From Myrica gale (taxonomy: Eukaryota > Streptophyta > Magnoliopsida > Fagales > Myricaceae), in assembly GCA_963930655.1 (NCBI GenBank), contig OZ005611.1, positions 3,665,501 through 3,729,500 of the forward strand: a DNA stretch of 64,000 bases. The letters run 5' to 3'. Every line of letters starts with the position of its first letter. The stretch's first letter is position 1. Below, in pieces: positions 27,096 through 39,004 of this stretch. The notes below the pieces were generated by a model. That model saw only the letters and a list, made by a program, of their open reading frames with translations, did no database searches and was not told the DNA's origin. A program made the translations under genes and the position numbers.

Positions 27096-28737
27096 TCTTT
27101 GTGATAACCGATAAGTAGTAGTTCTGGTATTGTATGACCAAGTTATGCTCCTCCAACATCTTCATCTTCTTGTGGGCATCACATTCTGTAACGTGAATCG
27201 CATTAATTTGTCTCCCTTATATCCACTTCATGAACTTTTGTAAATTAATTAACGTAGACGTAGTTGTATGAATTGTTATTTTCACACCACATTAGCAATC
27301 CTCTCTTGGGTTCTACCTTTTTTCCTCCCCGAAACACACACGATAGACAAGAAAACAACTACATCAAAGAAGAAGCAAAGAAACGGTTTTAAGGTGGTCT
27401 TGGGTCGCAGTCAAGGACTGAAACAGGGGGTGGAGGCTGGATGCAGGATTGCTTGCAAATAGGAAGATGGAAACGGTCCATTTGATGAGATTCTAGGCTG
27501 TAGAATTGGTATTGCGATGTAGTTTTTGTTACACGACCAAGCGGCTAAGGAGCTTAGGGTTAAGGAATTAGTGAAGTGTCGGGGAAGACAGGGACTTGAA
27601 TGTTCGAGAGATGGATGGGTTTGGGCCTCGTGGGCTTGAGGAGACAGTTGGGCCTTGACAGCCTGCGATGCGAATGAAGCTTTTTGCTTTTTGCTTTATG
27701 TAGGAGCGGTTACTGACAGCGCAGGGTATCGAAAATCATCAAACTATGTCTAGCTTTCTTGCTTTCTCTATATGTCCGTGGAGTTTGCCAATTCTCGAAT
27801 ATTGGCTAGTTTTTCAATGAATATCAGTTGAATTACATACTTTATCCTTTATACAATCATCCAAACTCTACAAAATCCATTACAATCTAAAAGATTGTTA
27901 CAGTTTTAGCATTATATGCTCGGTATGATGTGCTTCTTGTTAACCAACACAGGAATCCAGCTCAAGACTCAGTCAAACCGATCCATGTGCCGAATATTAT
28001 CAAGAGTTGTTAACATTTGAAATCAAAATTGTATTTTTCTATTTTATCTCACGTCTGTTACATGTACATTATCTACAAATATATCAACTAACACCGGTGG
28101 TCGGTCAAATTGATCGATTCACATTTTACAAAATCTTTCACTTGTGAGGTAATCTATGGACGTGCATGGGATTCCGTGGAGGAGCTTATCATGAATATCT
28201 CTGTTAATGTGGGATCTGCCATTCATGGGTATGTATATAGAACGGATGGAGAAGAATGGAGTAGAAGACTCCGATCGAGAAAGTTCTATATTTGGTTTAG
28301 CTGGCCCAGGGACGGTCCGAACAGAACATGAAGATAAAATTAAAGAGGTCGGGTCGAGACATTTCCGTTTCTTCCACTTGGGATGATGTTACGTATAGTT
28401 GCTCTGTTCTATGTAACTATGTTGGTCAGGCTATGCTTCTGTTGAGTATTGTGTTCTGATTTTTTGAATGGAATTTGCAGTTCTTTTCCTCCTTCCTTGA
28501 TAAGGACTGCTCTAAGCCTCTAACGGAGGCAATAGCAATAACGACAATATCAATAATACAAACATTTGATCATTTATGAAAAATCACACTCATAAATTAT
28601 CTTTCGCTTTTTCACCAACTCACACATCTCAAAATTTTTGTCACCCCAACATTTCTACAATCAAACCTAAGTAATTCGGATTCTTGGTGAAGCAAAAATT
28701 TCAAGGCCAAGCTTGTTATCTTCGGGGACTTGATTAA

Positions 28738-28895
28738 TTTTTTTTTTAATTAGTAGGAATCCAATTGGACCCAACCCGGTAAATTCCGGGTGAAGTCACA
28801 AGTCTGATCTTAGTGTAATTCGAACTCAGAATGTCCGGATTGGGATTATACCGTTCATCCTATGCACTTCTTAACCACTAAAGTTACTCTTTTGG
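28738..28895 (-). mobile_element. tRNA-derived SINE-like unit
   Basis: Minus-strand reading: A-box-like TAGTGGTTAAGAAGTGC, B-box-like GAGTTCGAATTAC, and an A-rich tail about 10-12 nt long (plus-strand T-run near 28739-28748). Length and layout fit a plant SINE. Target duplications were not identified. Confidence 0.5.
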
Positions 28896-31800
28896 CAGGC
28901 TTAATTGGTTTATTTGATATAGAGTAGCGTGTAATTTGCTTAATCTCTCGACTCTGGCATGTGCTTCTTTCCTATCCCTTTTTTCTTTTAAACAAATACC
29001 TCCTCTCTCCATTCAGAAAAAGATTCGTTTCTAAACTAAGCAATGGTGGGGTGGTAAAATATTTTTTTTTTAAATTGAATTAATACGTACACCCCAATGA
29101 TTTGGACTCCTTTAGTTCATTGTTTTTGTTTGTGCACTTAAAAAAAAAAGAACAACAAAAAGAAAGGATAAATTTGTTGCCTCTAAGCGCCAAAAACTAG
29201 AAGGGGAAAAGAACATTAGTTGGATGCCTAATCTAATTGTCTCCATCTGAGGCATGGAATTAGGCCATTGTGTCTACATAACCTTAGACAGCCCTCATCT
29301 TTTATAGGAGTAAATCCAAAACCATATGGGTCACAAGGGCGACCACCACGAAGTGTTGTCTCCGTGCTTGTTCCTCGAAATTGTAGGTATTGATCGCTAC
29401 CAAGACAATAAGTTATATCACTTTCATTTGGCTCCATCCAATATGAATTATTTGCACAATCCTTATTTAGGTCTTAATCAAGATCCCCATCTTTTATCTT
29501 TATGTTCTGTTTTTTTTTAAAAAAAAAATCTATAGAAAAAGAGGTCTGATTAATAATGACTCATTGCTATACTTGCTTAAACCCTACCATATCTTCATGG
29601 TGTGATCCTCCTAAGCAATAGTGGAGCTTGTCAAGACTCAAACCTACACTCTCGGACTCGCAAGGCAAAAAGTAGTTATCTAGTTTAATCACAAAAATTA
29701 AAATTAGATGTGGGTGAATCTTGTCGAGAGGACATCACATCCGATCTTTATTGAAAAACCCTGCTTGTGGAAGACGATATTTATATTTATAATAACTATG
29801 CACTGCCTATCTAAGATGACATGCACACTGCACGCCTACCAGCAACAACATTATCTTGGTTGTTTGTTGCTGTGGTGTTGGTATATCTTCCAAACTAGAA
29901 AGAGCCAGGTCCTATCAGCGCAATCTATAGCAATGGTTCCTTTGACTAAGCAATCATCACAGCTTAAGCTTTATCTGTTTTAATTTGAACATTTTAATAT
30001 GTTGGTACTTGATTAAAAGGGCATCTGAAATTTTCTCGAGCTGATCACCTGCAATTTTTTGACCCCCATTATGTATGAGAAAGTTGCCAATATAACATTA
30101 TGGCGTGATTTCTAGATCATATATTAGTCCCATTTTTTAAAGGGATAAAGTATAGATCTCATTGAAGGAGACCTTTTTTCTTATTAATAATTCATCATAA
30201 AGCTTACTGACATAAACTCTGCCACATATTCCACATTGTTCCCATATGCATGGTAGCCATTGTAGGACAAATCTCCATCATCGCTGCAGAGATTGATTCT
30301 TTTTTTAAGCTAAAAAGTTATATCCCACTTGCCAAAATGCTGTGGAGATGCTGCATTTTCTAGTTTAAGGACACATTAAGTGCTCCATTAACTAGTAGAG
30401 AGAATATTTCACTGATTGATCACCGCAGTACTTTTAACAGCTTCTTGAAGAATTCTAGGAACTTTTCTTCTTTTTGTAGTAGGCTTTGGTTTCTGATTCT
30501 TTGTACCCGAAAATTTAATTGGATAGGATGCCCAATCACATTAAGAGAACACCCTTTTGCAGTCATAACTTTATGCACGTGCTATCTTGCCAGTATCACT
30601 GTATCAGCAACCATCCATGCATGGAATCATGGATGCCTCGCATCCTTAATAAAACTTCCCAAATTTCCCCAAATATGGTGCTCATTTTCCCATAATAATT
30701 GCTGTAAAAAATTGACCCTGCTCTTGGAAGCTAATGGAATGTAAGCTACATGAATGTTCCTTATTGACAACAGTATATGTTTGCTTCTTTCTTCCTTTTC
30801 CTTTCGATTATGGAAGTCTTTGTCCCTCTATTGTCTCTAGGATCTTTAACGCTCCTAACTTTATTTATCCATAAATTAGTAGCTACACAATGTATAGTTT
30901 GTATTCTGCATAAAGGGGGAGGAATGTGGGGAAAGCAACTTTAAACTCTCTGTCCTTTGCATCAAGAACAGAGACCCACCAACAGGAGCCTCCAGTGTTT
31001 GAAGGAAAGGTTTTTAAGTACAAAATTGAAATGTTTAAAGCCATGGTACAGTCATACTAAGACCAAAATTTTGCTGCCCCACCAAGCAGCAATTTCTGAA
31101 CAGTATAGACTTGTATATAATTGTCTATTTATTTGTACAAACAACATCATAGGTTTGAATCCCATCAACTTCCATATTTAAAGCTGTCAAAACGATTGCT
31201 TAGACTTTCAACTGTTTTAAATTAATGGCTGCCACACCCACTGCCATAAGAGGTTAAGGGCCTTTGGGTATAATATTGAAGGGTTGTAGTCCCCCCTATA
31301 TGAGCCATGTTTCAAAAAGAAATGGTCCATCCACCATTTAATACGCAGACTAAAGGTCTCCCAGCACCTCACATGGCTTACATACACTGACATTAATCAG
31401 GGGGTGTTATACACATGTGAAGCCCAGAAGAAGATTTTCAAACTTTGGGATTCTAAAAGAAGGTTTTTATAAGTTAAACAAGATTCACAGGAGTCAAAGA
31501 TCTGCAGAAGCTCGCCTTCCTCCAAAACCCCCCATTATATCTTATTTCCGGAATTTCTGAAGCTTCCTGTTCCTTGATCTGGGGCTCAAAACTGAAACTG
31601 TGACGGGAGTTGTTGAGTACTGCAGAGGGGTATGCCTTCAAAATGCAGATAGGATCAACTTTAGCAGCTGCCTTAATTGATTTGATTTGGATCAGAGCTT
31701 AATGCCTAGCAAATGTGTGCTAACGATTTACTCCACATCAGTTTCCATGAACTCACCCAAAGAAGCATAGCTAGCTTGGAGCCTGGGGGCCTAGCATTCA

Positions 31801-32642
31801 AACAAACTTCAGCTCGTCAAGAAGAAGCAGCTGATAAAAGCATCCCAAAGGAAAAATCTTGAGTATTTTCTAAGTTGCCACATTGATCAGTTTACTTAAA
31901 ACTGCATTGGAGTTTGAAGCTTTGAGAAAAAGTTGAGCAGTGTAATGTTTTAAATATTACGCATGTAGATAGTGGGGTGCTTTATTAGCCGTGGCACTAA
32001 AGTTTAGTGATTAAAAAGCTATTTCAAACAGAGAATTTGAATGGCGTGGATCCACAAGAAAACATGAGAAGGAAATTAGAGCTCCACCACCAAATTAATG
32101 CTCCAAATTAAGATTAAATTATATTTTGTCTTTAGGTTTTTACAAAACTCTATAAGGTAGTTATTGCGATTTTGAAAGATTTTCGTCCATTTCAGTGGGT
32201 AATTTTCGTTCTTCGAAAAGAGGATGTAAAAAAAACTAGTATTGCGAAATGATTGAAGACCAAAGGGGGCACATGAGGCCAAGGGTAGCATTAGCAATTT
32301 CGACAGAAGCCCGAGTGCCCAACAGCGTGTCCCAGTGTCCTTCTCCACCCAAAGGAATCAATATTCGCACGCACGCTTTGGTTCTGGACACTGGTCAGGC
32401 AAAAATCTTATTTTAGCCGTCGTTAAGATTAAAAAGCCGACGTCATTCCCGAAGTCCAAAACCTTGACCCCGTCGACACCGCCGAGCACGTACGTCCAAT
32501 TTCCCACCTTCTCACATTTTTCCACGTGGAACTCGCCGGTGCCTACTGGTCGTCATCGTGAAAATTTACTAGTAATGAGTAATCTACACTGTTCGATCCA
32601 CATCTTACTAGCTCAATATTTTATTAGTCCTACTGACCATAT

Positions 32643-32755
32643 TATTCTATATATATAGTAGCCGTTTAGTGGCAATTATATATACATATAATATGTATGT
32701 ATATATCAGTATAGGTCATGCCAATTATATATATATATATAATATTGACATTTGT
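32643..32755. repeat. AT microsatellite cluster upstream of the PADRE gene
   Basis: Interrupted (AT)n runs at about 32645-32660, 32680-32708 and 32725-32741. They lie 190-300 bp before the PADRE start codon, so length changes here could touch its promoter. Confidence 0.7.
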
Positions 32756-32943
32756 AGCAACAAGTTAGTTGGGAGGGCCTGCAGAGAAAGGACCCGTTTT
32801 TACTATATCTGTTGACGGGTGGTGTGTAGGAGCTGTACAGAAAGAGACTGCTGCTTGCTCTTCGTCCTTCCTTCATTTCTTCTCCTTATCTTTCTTCATC
32901 ATCCAGCTTTCAGAGAGGGAAAGAGACACAGAGAGAGAGAGAG

Positions 32944-34057
32944 ATGGGAAATTGCCAGGCCATAGATGCAGCAGCCCTGGTGATACAGCACCCGAGTGGG
33001 AGGATAGAGAGGCTGTACTGGCCGGTAAGTGCAAGCGAGGTGATGAAACTGAACCCAGGTCTCTACGTTTCGTTGATCATCCCGTTGCCTGTATCCGAGG
33101 AAGAGAACCAGGAGTCGAAGGCCGTGCGGTTCACCCGCGTTAAGCTTCTCCGGCCGAATGAAACTCTTGCTCTCGGGCATGCTTATCGGCTTGTCACTAG
33201 TCAAGGTATGGTTTGTATTTCAGTTAAACGAACTCATTTCGACTAGTTGGGATGATTTGGTGGAGTGCGAGACTCGATTTGGGAGAACTCTGTAGTTGTT
33301 TTGATTGAAGGCTTTAAATGTTTATTGGTGGCTGCAGAGGTTATGAAAGTACTGCGGGCTAAAAAGTATGCCAAAACGAAGCAGCAGCAGCAGCCAGAAT
33401 CAGCCAAGTCACAGACAGTCCAGAAGAAGCCCAGCTCAGGTTATGCGGCAGAAGGGAAGTCAGACAAGGACAGGACATACCAGGTATCTATCTAACAGTG
33501 AGCCATTGCGCATCCAAGTTTTTCTGAGCTGTGCGTTCTTTTAAAATATTAGATACTGGGACAATCTCTGCGATAGTGAACTGGCTATCATCCACCCCTG
33601 TGCCGCTTGAATTATTTGGGTTCATGAGAGGTGTCTATGTTAAACAGAATACGGGCTTGTAATCCTTCTTGCCAAAAGTACACACTCATGCAAGTCAATA
33701 AATTAACAGGATGAAGCACATCAAGCATATACGGTTAATTGGTATAACAAATTAAGTGGCTGAGTTTTTTCCATAAACTCCATTCTGATTGTATTTTGTG
33801 ATACGGACTCAAGTTGAGGTAGCAAAAGGAAGAGGAAGACGCGGGTCTAATGATTTTGTCACCTGCATAATGTATTCATTTTCCCGTTTGTAAAGTTTAC
33901 GGTCTGATTCATGAGTCCTTACCCATAACCATGTCAAAATTTTCAGGTGATGAGACATGAAAGTCACCGAGTAAGGACACCATCAATGAACTCTGCTGCA
34001 ATGAAGTCCAAATCTTGGCGCCCCTCATTACAGAGCATCTCTGAGTCCTGGAGTTGA
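32944..34057 (+). CDS. PADRE (DUF4228) domain protein
   Basis: Plant-specific small protein of the PADRE/DUF4228 family, whose members are often induced by stress or pathogens; the molecular role is not known. Exons 32944-33205, 33338-33483 and 33947-34057 give 172 residues. The start MGNCQAIDAAALVIQHPSGR is the classic PADRE opening; Gly2 and Cys4 fit N-myristoylation and palmitoylation, so membrane attachment is likely. Then come RIERLYWPVSASEVMKLNPG and FTRVKLLRPNETLALGHAYR. The second exon is basic and Gln-rich, and the C-terminus (SKSWRPSLQSISE) is the second conserved motif of the family. It resembles At1g10530/At1g60010 from memory. The leader just before the ATG is a GA-repeat (32926-32942). 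Upstream NAT and downstream PRIN2-like neighbours match the Arabidopsis order. Confidence 0.92.
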
Positions 34058-34417
34058 TTGGGGCTTTAGACGTACTCCAATTGTATCAGGCCTTGTGTTC
34101 CATAAAGTAAGGGACTGCCACTTTCATTCCCTGATGTTCTGTGTAGACAGACGGACTCCCAAGACGAGCAAATAAATTTACTAAATGCATGAAGGTACAA
34201 GATTGCATGTTCGTCATCAACCACAACCACAACCCCAGATTCAAACCATTTTCTGGTATCGGAACATTTGTATGGCTACAAAAGGAGCTGAATCTCACTG
34301 TAATGCAAGTAATATCTTGCCTCCACCTTTTCCAATGAGATTGTCAAAACTTATCAGGAGTTATAAATACAATATGAACATTTTAACTTCCAAAAATACA
34401 CAAGTCTTGAAGCATAA
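34058..34417. other. Convergent 3' flanks of PADRE and PRIN2-like genes
   Basis: Expected 3' UTR sequence of both genes. No gene, repeat or signal recognised beyond short AT runs. Confidence 0.6.
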
Positions 34418-34612
34418 TCAATTTGGTAATTTCGAGTTCCAATCTTTCCAGTCCTGATCGACAAAGTTTTGTCCCCATAATAGTGATGCCCTTGCAGACA
34501 AGGGTGCTCCAGGTAATTGTTTCTCCTTCAGGGCAACCAGCATGTTTGTGAAAGGCTCCACCAATAACGTCCCGGGTCCTCCATACTCATTGTGCAAATA
34601 TTCACTCGATAT
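34418..34612 (-). CDS. PRIN2: Last exon of a PRIN2-like plastid gene (other exons not found)
   Basis: One exon of 64 codons plus stop, entered in phase 0 after an AG acceptor (GCATGCCAG on the minus strand). It reads SSEYLHNEYGGPGTLLVEPF, then a KEKQLPGAPLSARASLLWGQ stretch and DQDWKDWNSKLPN. This is the conserved C-terminal block of PLASTID REDOX INSENSITIVE 2 (At1g10522), a plastid protein needed for plastid-encoded RNA polymerase transcription, as I remember it. The genomic order NAT, PADRE, PRIN2 supports the call. I could not find the exon for the central FPDPIPEFADAE-type block between here and 43653. A possible transit-peptide exon is at 40451-40639, beyond the Copia insertion. The gene may be long-introned, or a partial relic. 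Confidence 0.65.
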   Translation of the reverse strand: MSSEYLHNEYGGPGTLLVEPFTNMLVALKEKQLPGAPLSARASLLWGQNFVDQDWKDWNSKLPN

Positions 34613-36355
34613 CTGGCATGCAATTACGTGCTAGTTAAGTCAGACAACTCGTGAAAATTTCAAATTGAACGGCGAATGCTTCACTATTGGCTCAAAGCAT
34701 CGCATGTACAGGTAGTATGTAAAAATAATCCCAGCATCGGGCCAAACATGCCTAAAAAGTTGGAACAATAATCTGATGGAAGCTGTCTGAAAACAGAGCT
34801 GATTTTCTTGTTAGGTCAGACATCGCGGTCAATTATTGAACTCTTTTCAAGTCAAGCAAAAACGAGGGCCCCTAAAAGAAAAGAAAGGGAACAAATGCTT
34901 GATATTTCAGCAGAATCAGTACCGTGAAACTATGACAAGTGATATTAGGAGCAGTGTGATTCAAGCGAGCTGCGATGGATCTGAGAATGTATATTATGGT
35001 TCTAAAGCCCATGATGACCAGCATTCACCATCAGCCATAAGAAATTTGTGGTACATAGCCATAAAAGGTCGCGTATAGCAGAAAGACAATAACTTTATCT
35101 TGTGGAGTCATAAAAATATCTTCTTCTTTTTTCCGAATAAAGCATCAAACCAATTTAGAACAAGTGTCATTGGAAGATCTTAATCCCCTTCAGTTGTCAC
35201 TGATGAGATGCCTACTGGAAATGCTTTGCACTCATTTCAAGTCAAGCAAAAGCCAGGCCTCCCAGGAGAAAGGAAAGGGAATAACTCCTTGCTTATTTCA
35301 GCAGAATCAGGACCATGAGAACCATTCCAACTGAGAGTTGGAGCAGTGAGATTTAAGAGAGCTGTGATGACTAGAGAATGTATATTATGGCTAAGATCCT
35401 GAAGATGATCAGCATTCTCCATCCACCATAAGATTTTTTTTTTGTAAGTAGCAATAATATATAACATGTGACACAAAGACAATAAATCGTGTGATAGAAA
35501 AGACAAAAAAAAAACTACAAAATCTGCTTTTTTTTTTCTCAACCATACGTCCAACAAATTTTAAATAGGATCAATTTTAAATCTCAATCCACTATTTCGT
35601 TTCCGCGGATAAGACAACTATTGTCATGCTTTCTCCCAAGAAAGCATGACCAGGCTGCAACTGTAGGGAATTGGAAATGACTCTACAATATTCTCTCATA
35701 AGCAGACGATCAAACACCATGATTTTTCGTGATTCATATTTGTAGGCTGTGCTTTACCGATTGCCTTAGCATCAAACTCCATGATTTTTCGTAATTCATA
35801 TTTCAACCCAAAGATCATGTTACATGAACTACCATGAAAGCTCATATTTCAAGCAAACTGGTAAAGAACTAAAATCCATCATACACTCCAGAATATCTTT
35901 GACGAGAGCTGACTGCTTGGTATGTTCTCTACACTCTTTTATTCCAGAAAGCTCTCAATGTAAAAATCGGAGAACTTGATATTCCCCTTATCTCTCACAG
36001 TTTGAATTTTGAATAAAATAGAAGGAATACTTAACTAAAAATATAATTTGGAACATCATCCAACAATATTCCAAGTCACCAAATATTGTCAATTTTAGAA
36101 CCACATGTCAGTCAGCTATGAGATCTCAATCACTAGAGACGAATTGAAACCCCAACCATGATTAAGCCACTTGCAATCAGGTACTTATGGCACCTTTTGC
36201 TGTACAAGTGAGGGTATTCCATCAACTTTAACACATTCTTTCTCTCCTGTGAGGACGTTAGCCACTAGTGATGCTCAAGATGTTGTGATTTAAGCAAACT
36301 CCTGATATAGGTATTTTTATACAAATACCAGAATACATCTAATTAGACTCTGAAC
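34613..36355. other. Presumed intron or flank of the PRIN2-like gene, with a diverged duplication
   Basis: Contains a diverged direct duplication (34830-35095 and 35220-35480) and a short local repeat: CACCATGATTTTTCGTGATT near 35717 and CTCCATGATTTTTCGTAATT near 35779. No exon or known element recognised elsewhere. Confidence 0.5.
34830..35480. repeat. Two diverged direct repeats about 390 bp apart
   Basis: Copy 1 (about 34830-35095) and copy 2 (about 35220-35480) share ordered phrases: TTTCAAGTCAAGCAAAA, TTTCAGCAGAATCAG, GAGAATGTATATTATGG, AGCATTC..CCATC..CCATAAGA and AAAGACAATAA. The copies are clearly diverged, with small indels, so the duplication is old. Family unknown. Confidence 0.65.
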
Positions 36356-36812
36356 TGTTGAGTGAAGTGAACCAAAAAACTTTAAAGAAAAGCTTTTTAT
36401 AACAAGTGAAAAATTTACACATGAGACAAACTACGAAAAGGACCCACACAAACTTCACAACACACACTTTACTTGTTCACTTTTTCTCTTTAACACTTTT
36501 ATAGCCTTTCACGTCACACACCTCTCCTGCACACTTCCTAAACCACACCACGCCACGCCACACCACTCACTTTTTGGCTTCACCACCTTTTCGGCTTCCA
36601 CTCTCTAGTCTACACTTGGACACACCACTTTCACACCTCAATCACATTCTCTCAACTGGTCTTCTCCTATTTATAGGCGCATTAAGTCGGTGGGTGCATC
36701 AAGTCGGCGAATAAGGGCCTTCTAGTAAATTCTACCATTTTCTGCTTTTCACCAAAAATCCGGATGTTTCTAGGCTGACGGTCTCTTTTAAAATAAGTGC
36801 TGAATATTAACA
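36356..36812 (-). repeat. 3' LTR of the Copia element
   Basis: 457 bp, TG...CA on the element strand. It carries a TATA-type box (CCTATAAATAGG, near 36667-36678), expected to sit in the U3/R promoter region. Its interior-side neighbour is a purine-rich tract (GCTGAGGGGGAG on the minus strand). Confidence 0.93.
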
Positions 36813-38348
36813 CTCCCCCTCAGCACTTATTTTTCCTCGATCCAACAATTCATGCAAGAATGCATTTTTAATGTTCACTTGCCAAAACTTCCATAATTTT
36901 CCGATACTTAATTTTGGCAGCGCATCATCTGTTGTCTTGATATATGCTGATTCTCCAAATACTTTGCTGTTATCCAATTCTTCAGTTGCTAATGGTGTTT
37001 TGTCTTCATCAGGACTTCTTAACACCAAATCCCAAAGTTTATTCTTCACTACTGCATCAACCTTTGCTTTTGCTTTTCTCCATACTTTTTCTTCAGGCTC
37101 TTCATCTGGTGTTATATACTCACCAGTCTGTCGCGGTCTTTCTCTTTCTTGTTCACCCGACATATCTGACTCTCCTTCCTTTCCACCAATTAGAGATATG
37201 AGTTCTTCCACTGCCTGACCATCTTCTTGTTGGCCATCCTCTGGCTCGACAATAGCACATATGGCTATCTCATCAAAGTCTATCTCTTCTTCTGAGTAGA
37301 CTTTATCTCCAAGACTTACCAGAGTGGAGGGTACTTCAAAATCCCACTCATCTTCACTCTCACATATATTGCTATCTACAGTGGCAAAAGAAGCATGAAA
37401 GTCCCACTCTTCATCACTCTCATACGTACCTTGGTAATTGTCGGATGTTACCCAATTGCTTTCAACATGCTCTTTCTTGAATTTGCAATCTCGGGCATAG
37501 TGTCCTCTGCGACCGCAATTATAGCATTCATCATTTTGCTGTCTGTAATATTGCTTGCCATTCCATTTAGCTCCCCCTGACTGTGAGCTTCTCTTCTGTG
37601 GAGTTGGCAACTCTTCTTTCTCTTCCTCATCTTCGTCATCGTCTTTGCCTTTCTTCTTCAAGTCGGAGCCCCTCCGAAACTTGTGTCGACCTCTCCTGCT
37701 GCTGTACAGTGCCTCCTCTTCATTCTTTATTGAAACACCGGCCAATTGCCTTGCTAAGGTTTCTTGATTGGCCAGCAAATTTTCTAGCTCCTCCAAGGAA
37801 GGTTGGGTTGGCCAACCTTGGATCGCCGTGATAAATCCATGGTATTCGGGTCTTAACCCATGGATAATAATTCTCCTTATACGTTGCTCATTAATTTTTG
37901 CAGAAGAGTCTAACTCCGAAATTTCTCGGCAAAGAGATTTTACCTTAGTAAAATATTGATGAATCGTGAGCTCCCGCTGCGTAGTTGACATGAGCTCGTT
38001 TTCCAATAGCTGAAGCCTCATATCATTTTTCCTTGAAAAACGTGCTGCCAATGTGTCCCACACATCCTTCGGTGTGGTGGCGTGCCGGATGTGCTCCAAC
38101 ATATCTTTCTGAACGGTTATCTTGATTGCGAACAAAGCTTTCCCAGCTTTAATTCTCCACTTTCGGAGTGCATCGGCATTCTCCGCAGATGGTGGCGTGG
38201 AGTCATTTCCTCCAACGATCTCCCAGAGATCTTGACCCTGCAAGTATGACTCCATGCACGTCTGCCAGGTAGAATAATTATTGTCATCAAGCTTCTCCAC
38301 TGTGCCAGCAAATTGGAGATCCGCCATCATGACTTGGTGTCGTCTCAC
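36807..38348 (-). CDS. Copia gag-like reading frame (non-autonomous element)
   Basis: Open frame of 513 codons inside the Copia fossil. It starts with the DUF4219-type region (FAGTVEKLDDNNYSTWQTCM), continues through the UBN2/gag region (WDTLAARFSRKNDMRLQLLE), then a Lys/Glu-rich linker and one CCHC zinc knuckle (CYNCGRRGHYARDC). After an acidic stretch, the last part resembles a small piece of Copia reverse transcriptase (WQVNIKNAFLHELLD). Protease, integrase and most polymerase parts are absent. The frame runs to the edge of the 3' LTR. Whether gag is made is unknown. Confidence 0.85.
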   Translation of the reverse strand: MRRHQVMMADLQFAGTVEKLDDNNYSTWQTCMESYLQGQDLWEIVGGNDSTPPSAENADALRKWRIKAGKALFAIKITVQKDMLEHIRHATTPKDVWDTLAARFSRKNDMRLQLLENELMSTTQRELTIHQYFTKVKSLCREISELDSSAKINEQRIRRIIIHGLRPEYHGFITAIQGWPTQPSLEELENLLANQETLARQLAGVSIKNEEEALYSSRRGRHKFRRGSDLKKKGKDDDEDEEEKEELPTPQKRSSQSGGAKWNGKQYYRQQNDECYNCGRRGHYARDCKFKKEHVESNWVTSDNYQGTYESDEEWDFHASFATVDSNICESEDEWDFEVPSTLVSLGDKVYSEEEIDFDEIAICAIVEPEDGQQEDGQAVEELISLIGGKEGESDMSGEQERERPRQTGEYITPDEEPEEKVWRKAKAKVDAVVKNKLWDLVLRSPDEDKTPLATEELDNSKVFGESAYIKTTDDALPKLSIGKLWKFWQVNIKNAFLHELLDRGKISAEGEC

Positions 38349-38552
38349 GTCCTCCCAAGCAAGCTTAGTCCCAGACTATCGAGCTTCACAATCCCAGATT
38401 GTGCACGAACAATGATCTCTCAAGCAGCACCTTAACACGGTCCCTGACCGCCTTACCTCTCTACCAACAACTCTTTCACTACGCAACTCCGAAATGACTT
38501 CAACCGTCCCACTCTGACACCGGTCCCTGACCAACTAGCTCTGATACCAAAT

Positions 38553-39004
38553 TGTTGAGTGAAGTGAACCAAAAAACTTTAAAGAAAAGCTTTTTATAAC
38601 AAGTGAAAAATTTACACATGAGACAAACTACGAAAAGGACCCACACAAACTTCACAACACACACTTTACTTGTTCACTTTTTCTCTTTAACACTTTTATA
38701 GCCTTTCACGTCACACACCTCTCCTGCACACTTCCTAAACCACACCACGCCACACCACTCACTTTTTGGCTTCACCACCTTTTCGGCTTCCACTCTCTAG
38801 TCTACACTTGGACACACCACTTTCACACCTCAATCACATTCTCTCAACTGGTCTTCTCCTATTTATAGGCGCATTAAGTCGGTGGGTGCATCAAGTCGGC
38901 GAATAAGGGCCTTCTAGTAAATTCTACCATTTTCTGCTTTTCACCAAAAATCCGGATGTTTCTAGGCTGACGGTCTCTTTTAAAATAAGTGCTGAATATT
39001 AACA
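38553..39004 (-). repeat. 5' LTR of the Copia element
   Basis: 452 bp copy of the repeat at 36356-36812, with the same TATA-type box. It is followed on the element strand by the initiator-Met primer-binding site and, outside, by the TGAAC target duplication. Confidence 0.93.

Larger units (their letters stand above)
27096..32943. other. Long intergenic interval between NAT and PADRE genes
   Basis: No gene supported in 5.8 kb. It holds a diverged MITE-type stretch (about 28565-28670), a SINE-like unit (28738-28895) and AT microsatellite DNA (32643-32755). A minus-strand frame at 29228-29437 contains a protein-like run (CLGSDQYLQFRGTSTETTLR) but no domain I know, and it lacks supporting exons. 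The PADRE promoter and leader fill the end, with a GA-rich run before the ATG. Confidence 0.55.
36356..39004 (-). mobile_element. Young non-autonomous Ty1/Copia LTR element
   Basis: A compact Copia-type fossil of 2,649 bp lying on the minus strand. Two long terminal repeats (36356-36812 and 38553-39004) begin TG and end CA and appear near-identical by eye, differing in length by about five bases. The exact target duplication TGAAC flanks it (36351-36355 and 39005-39009). A primer-binding site matching initiator-Met tRNA (TGGTATCAGAGC on the minus strand, about 38539-38550) adjoins the 5' LTR, and a purine-rich tract adjoins the 3' LTR. The interior carries a gag frame and only a scrap resembling reverse transcriptase, so it must depend on a partner element. 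High LTR likeness implies recent insertion. Confidence 0.93.

Noticed and set aside
29228-29437. Minus-strand frame with protein-like text
   Set aside because: Not recognised, upstream frame closed, no neighbouring exon; could be a relic but unsupported.
31135-31180. tRNA gene suggested by GGTTTGAATCCC
   Set aside because: No acceptor stem or A box at the right distance; only a chance B-box-like stretch.
37395-37959. Plus-strand frames across the Copia interior
   Set aside because: They are the reverse strand of the gag frame, which has recognisable domains.
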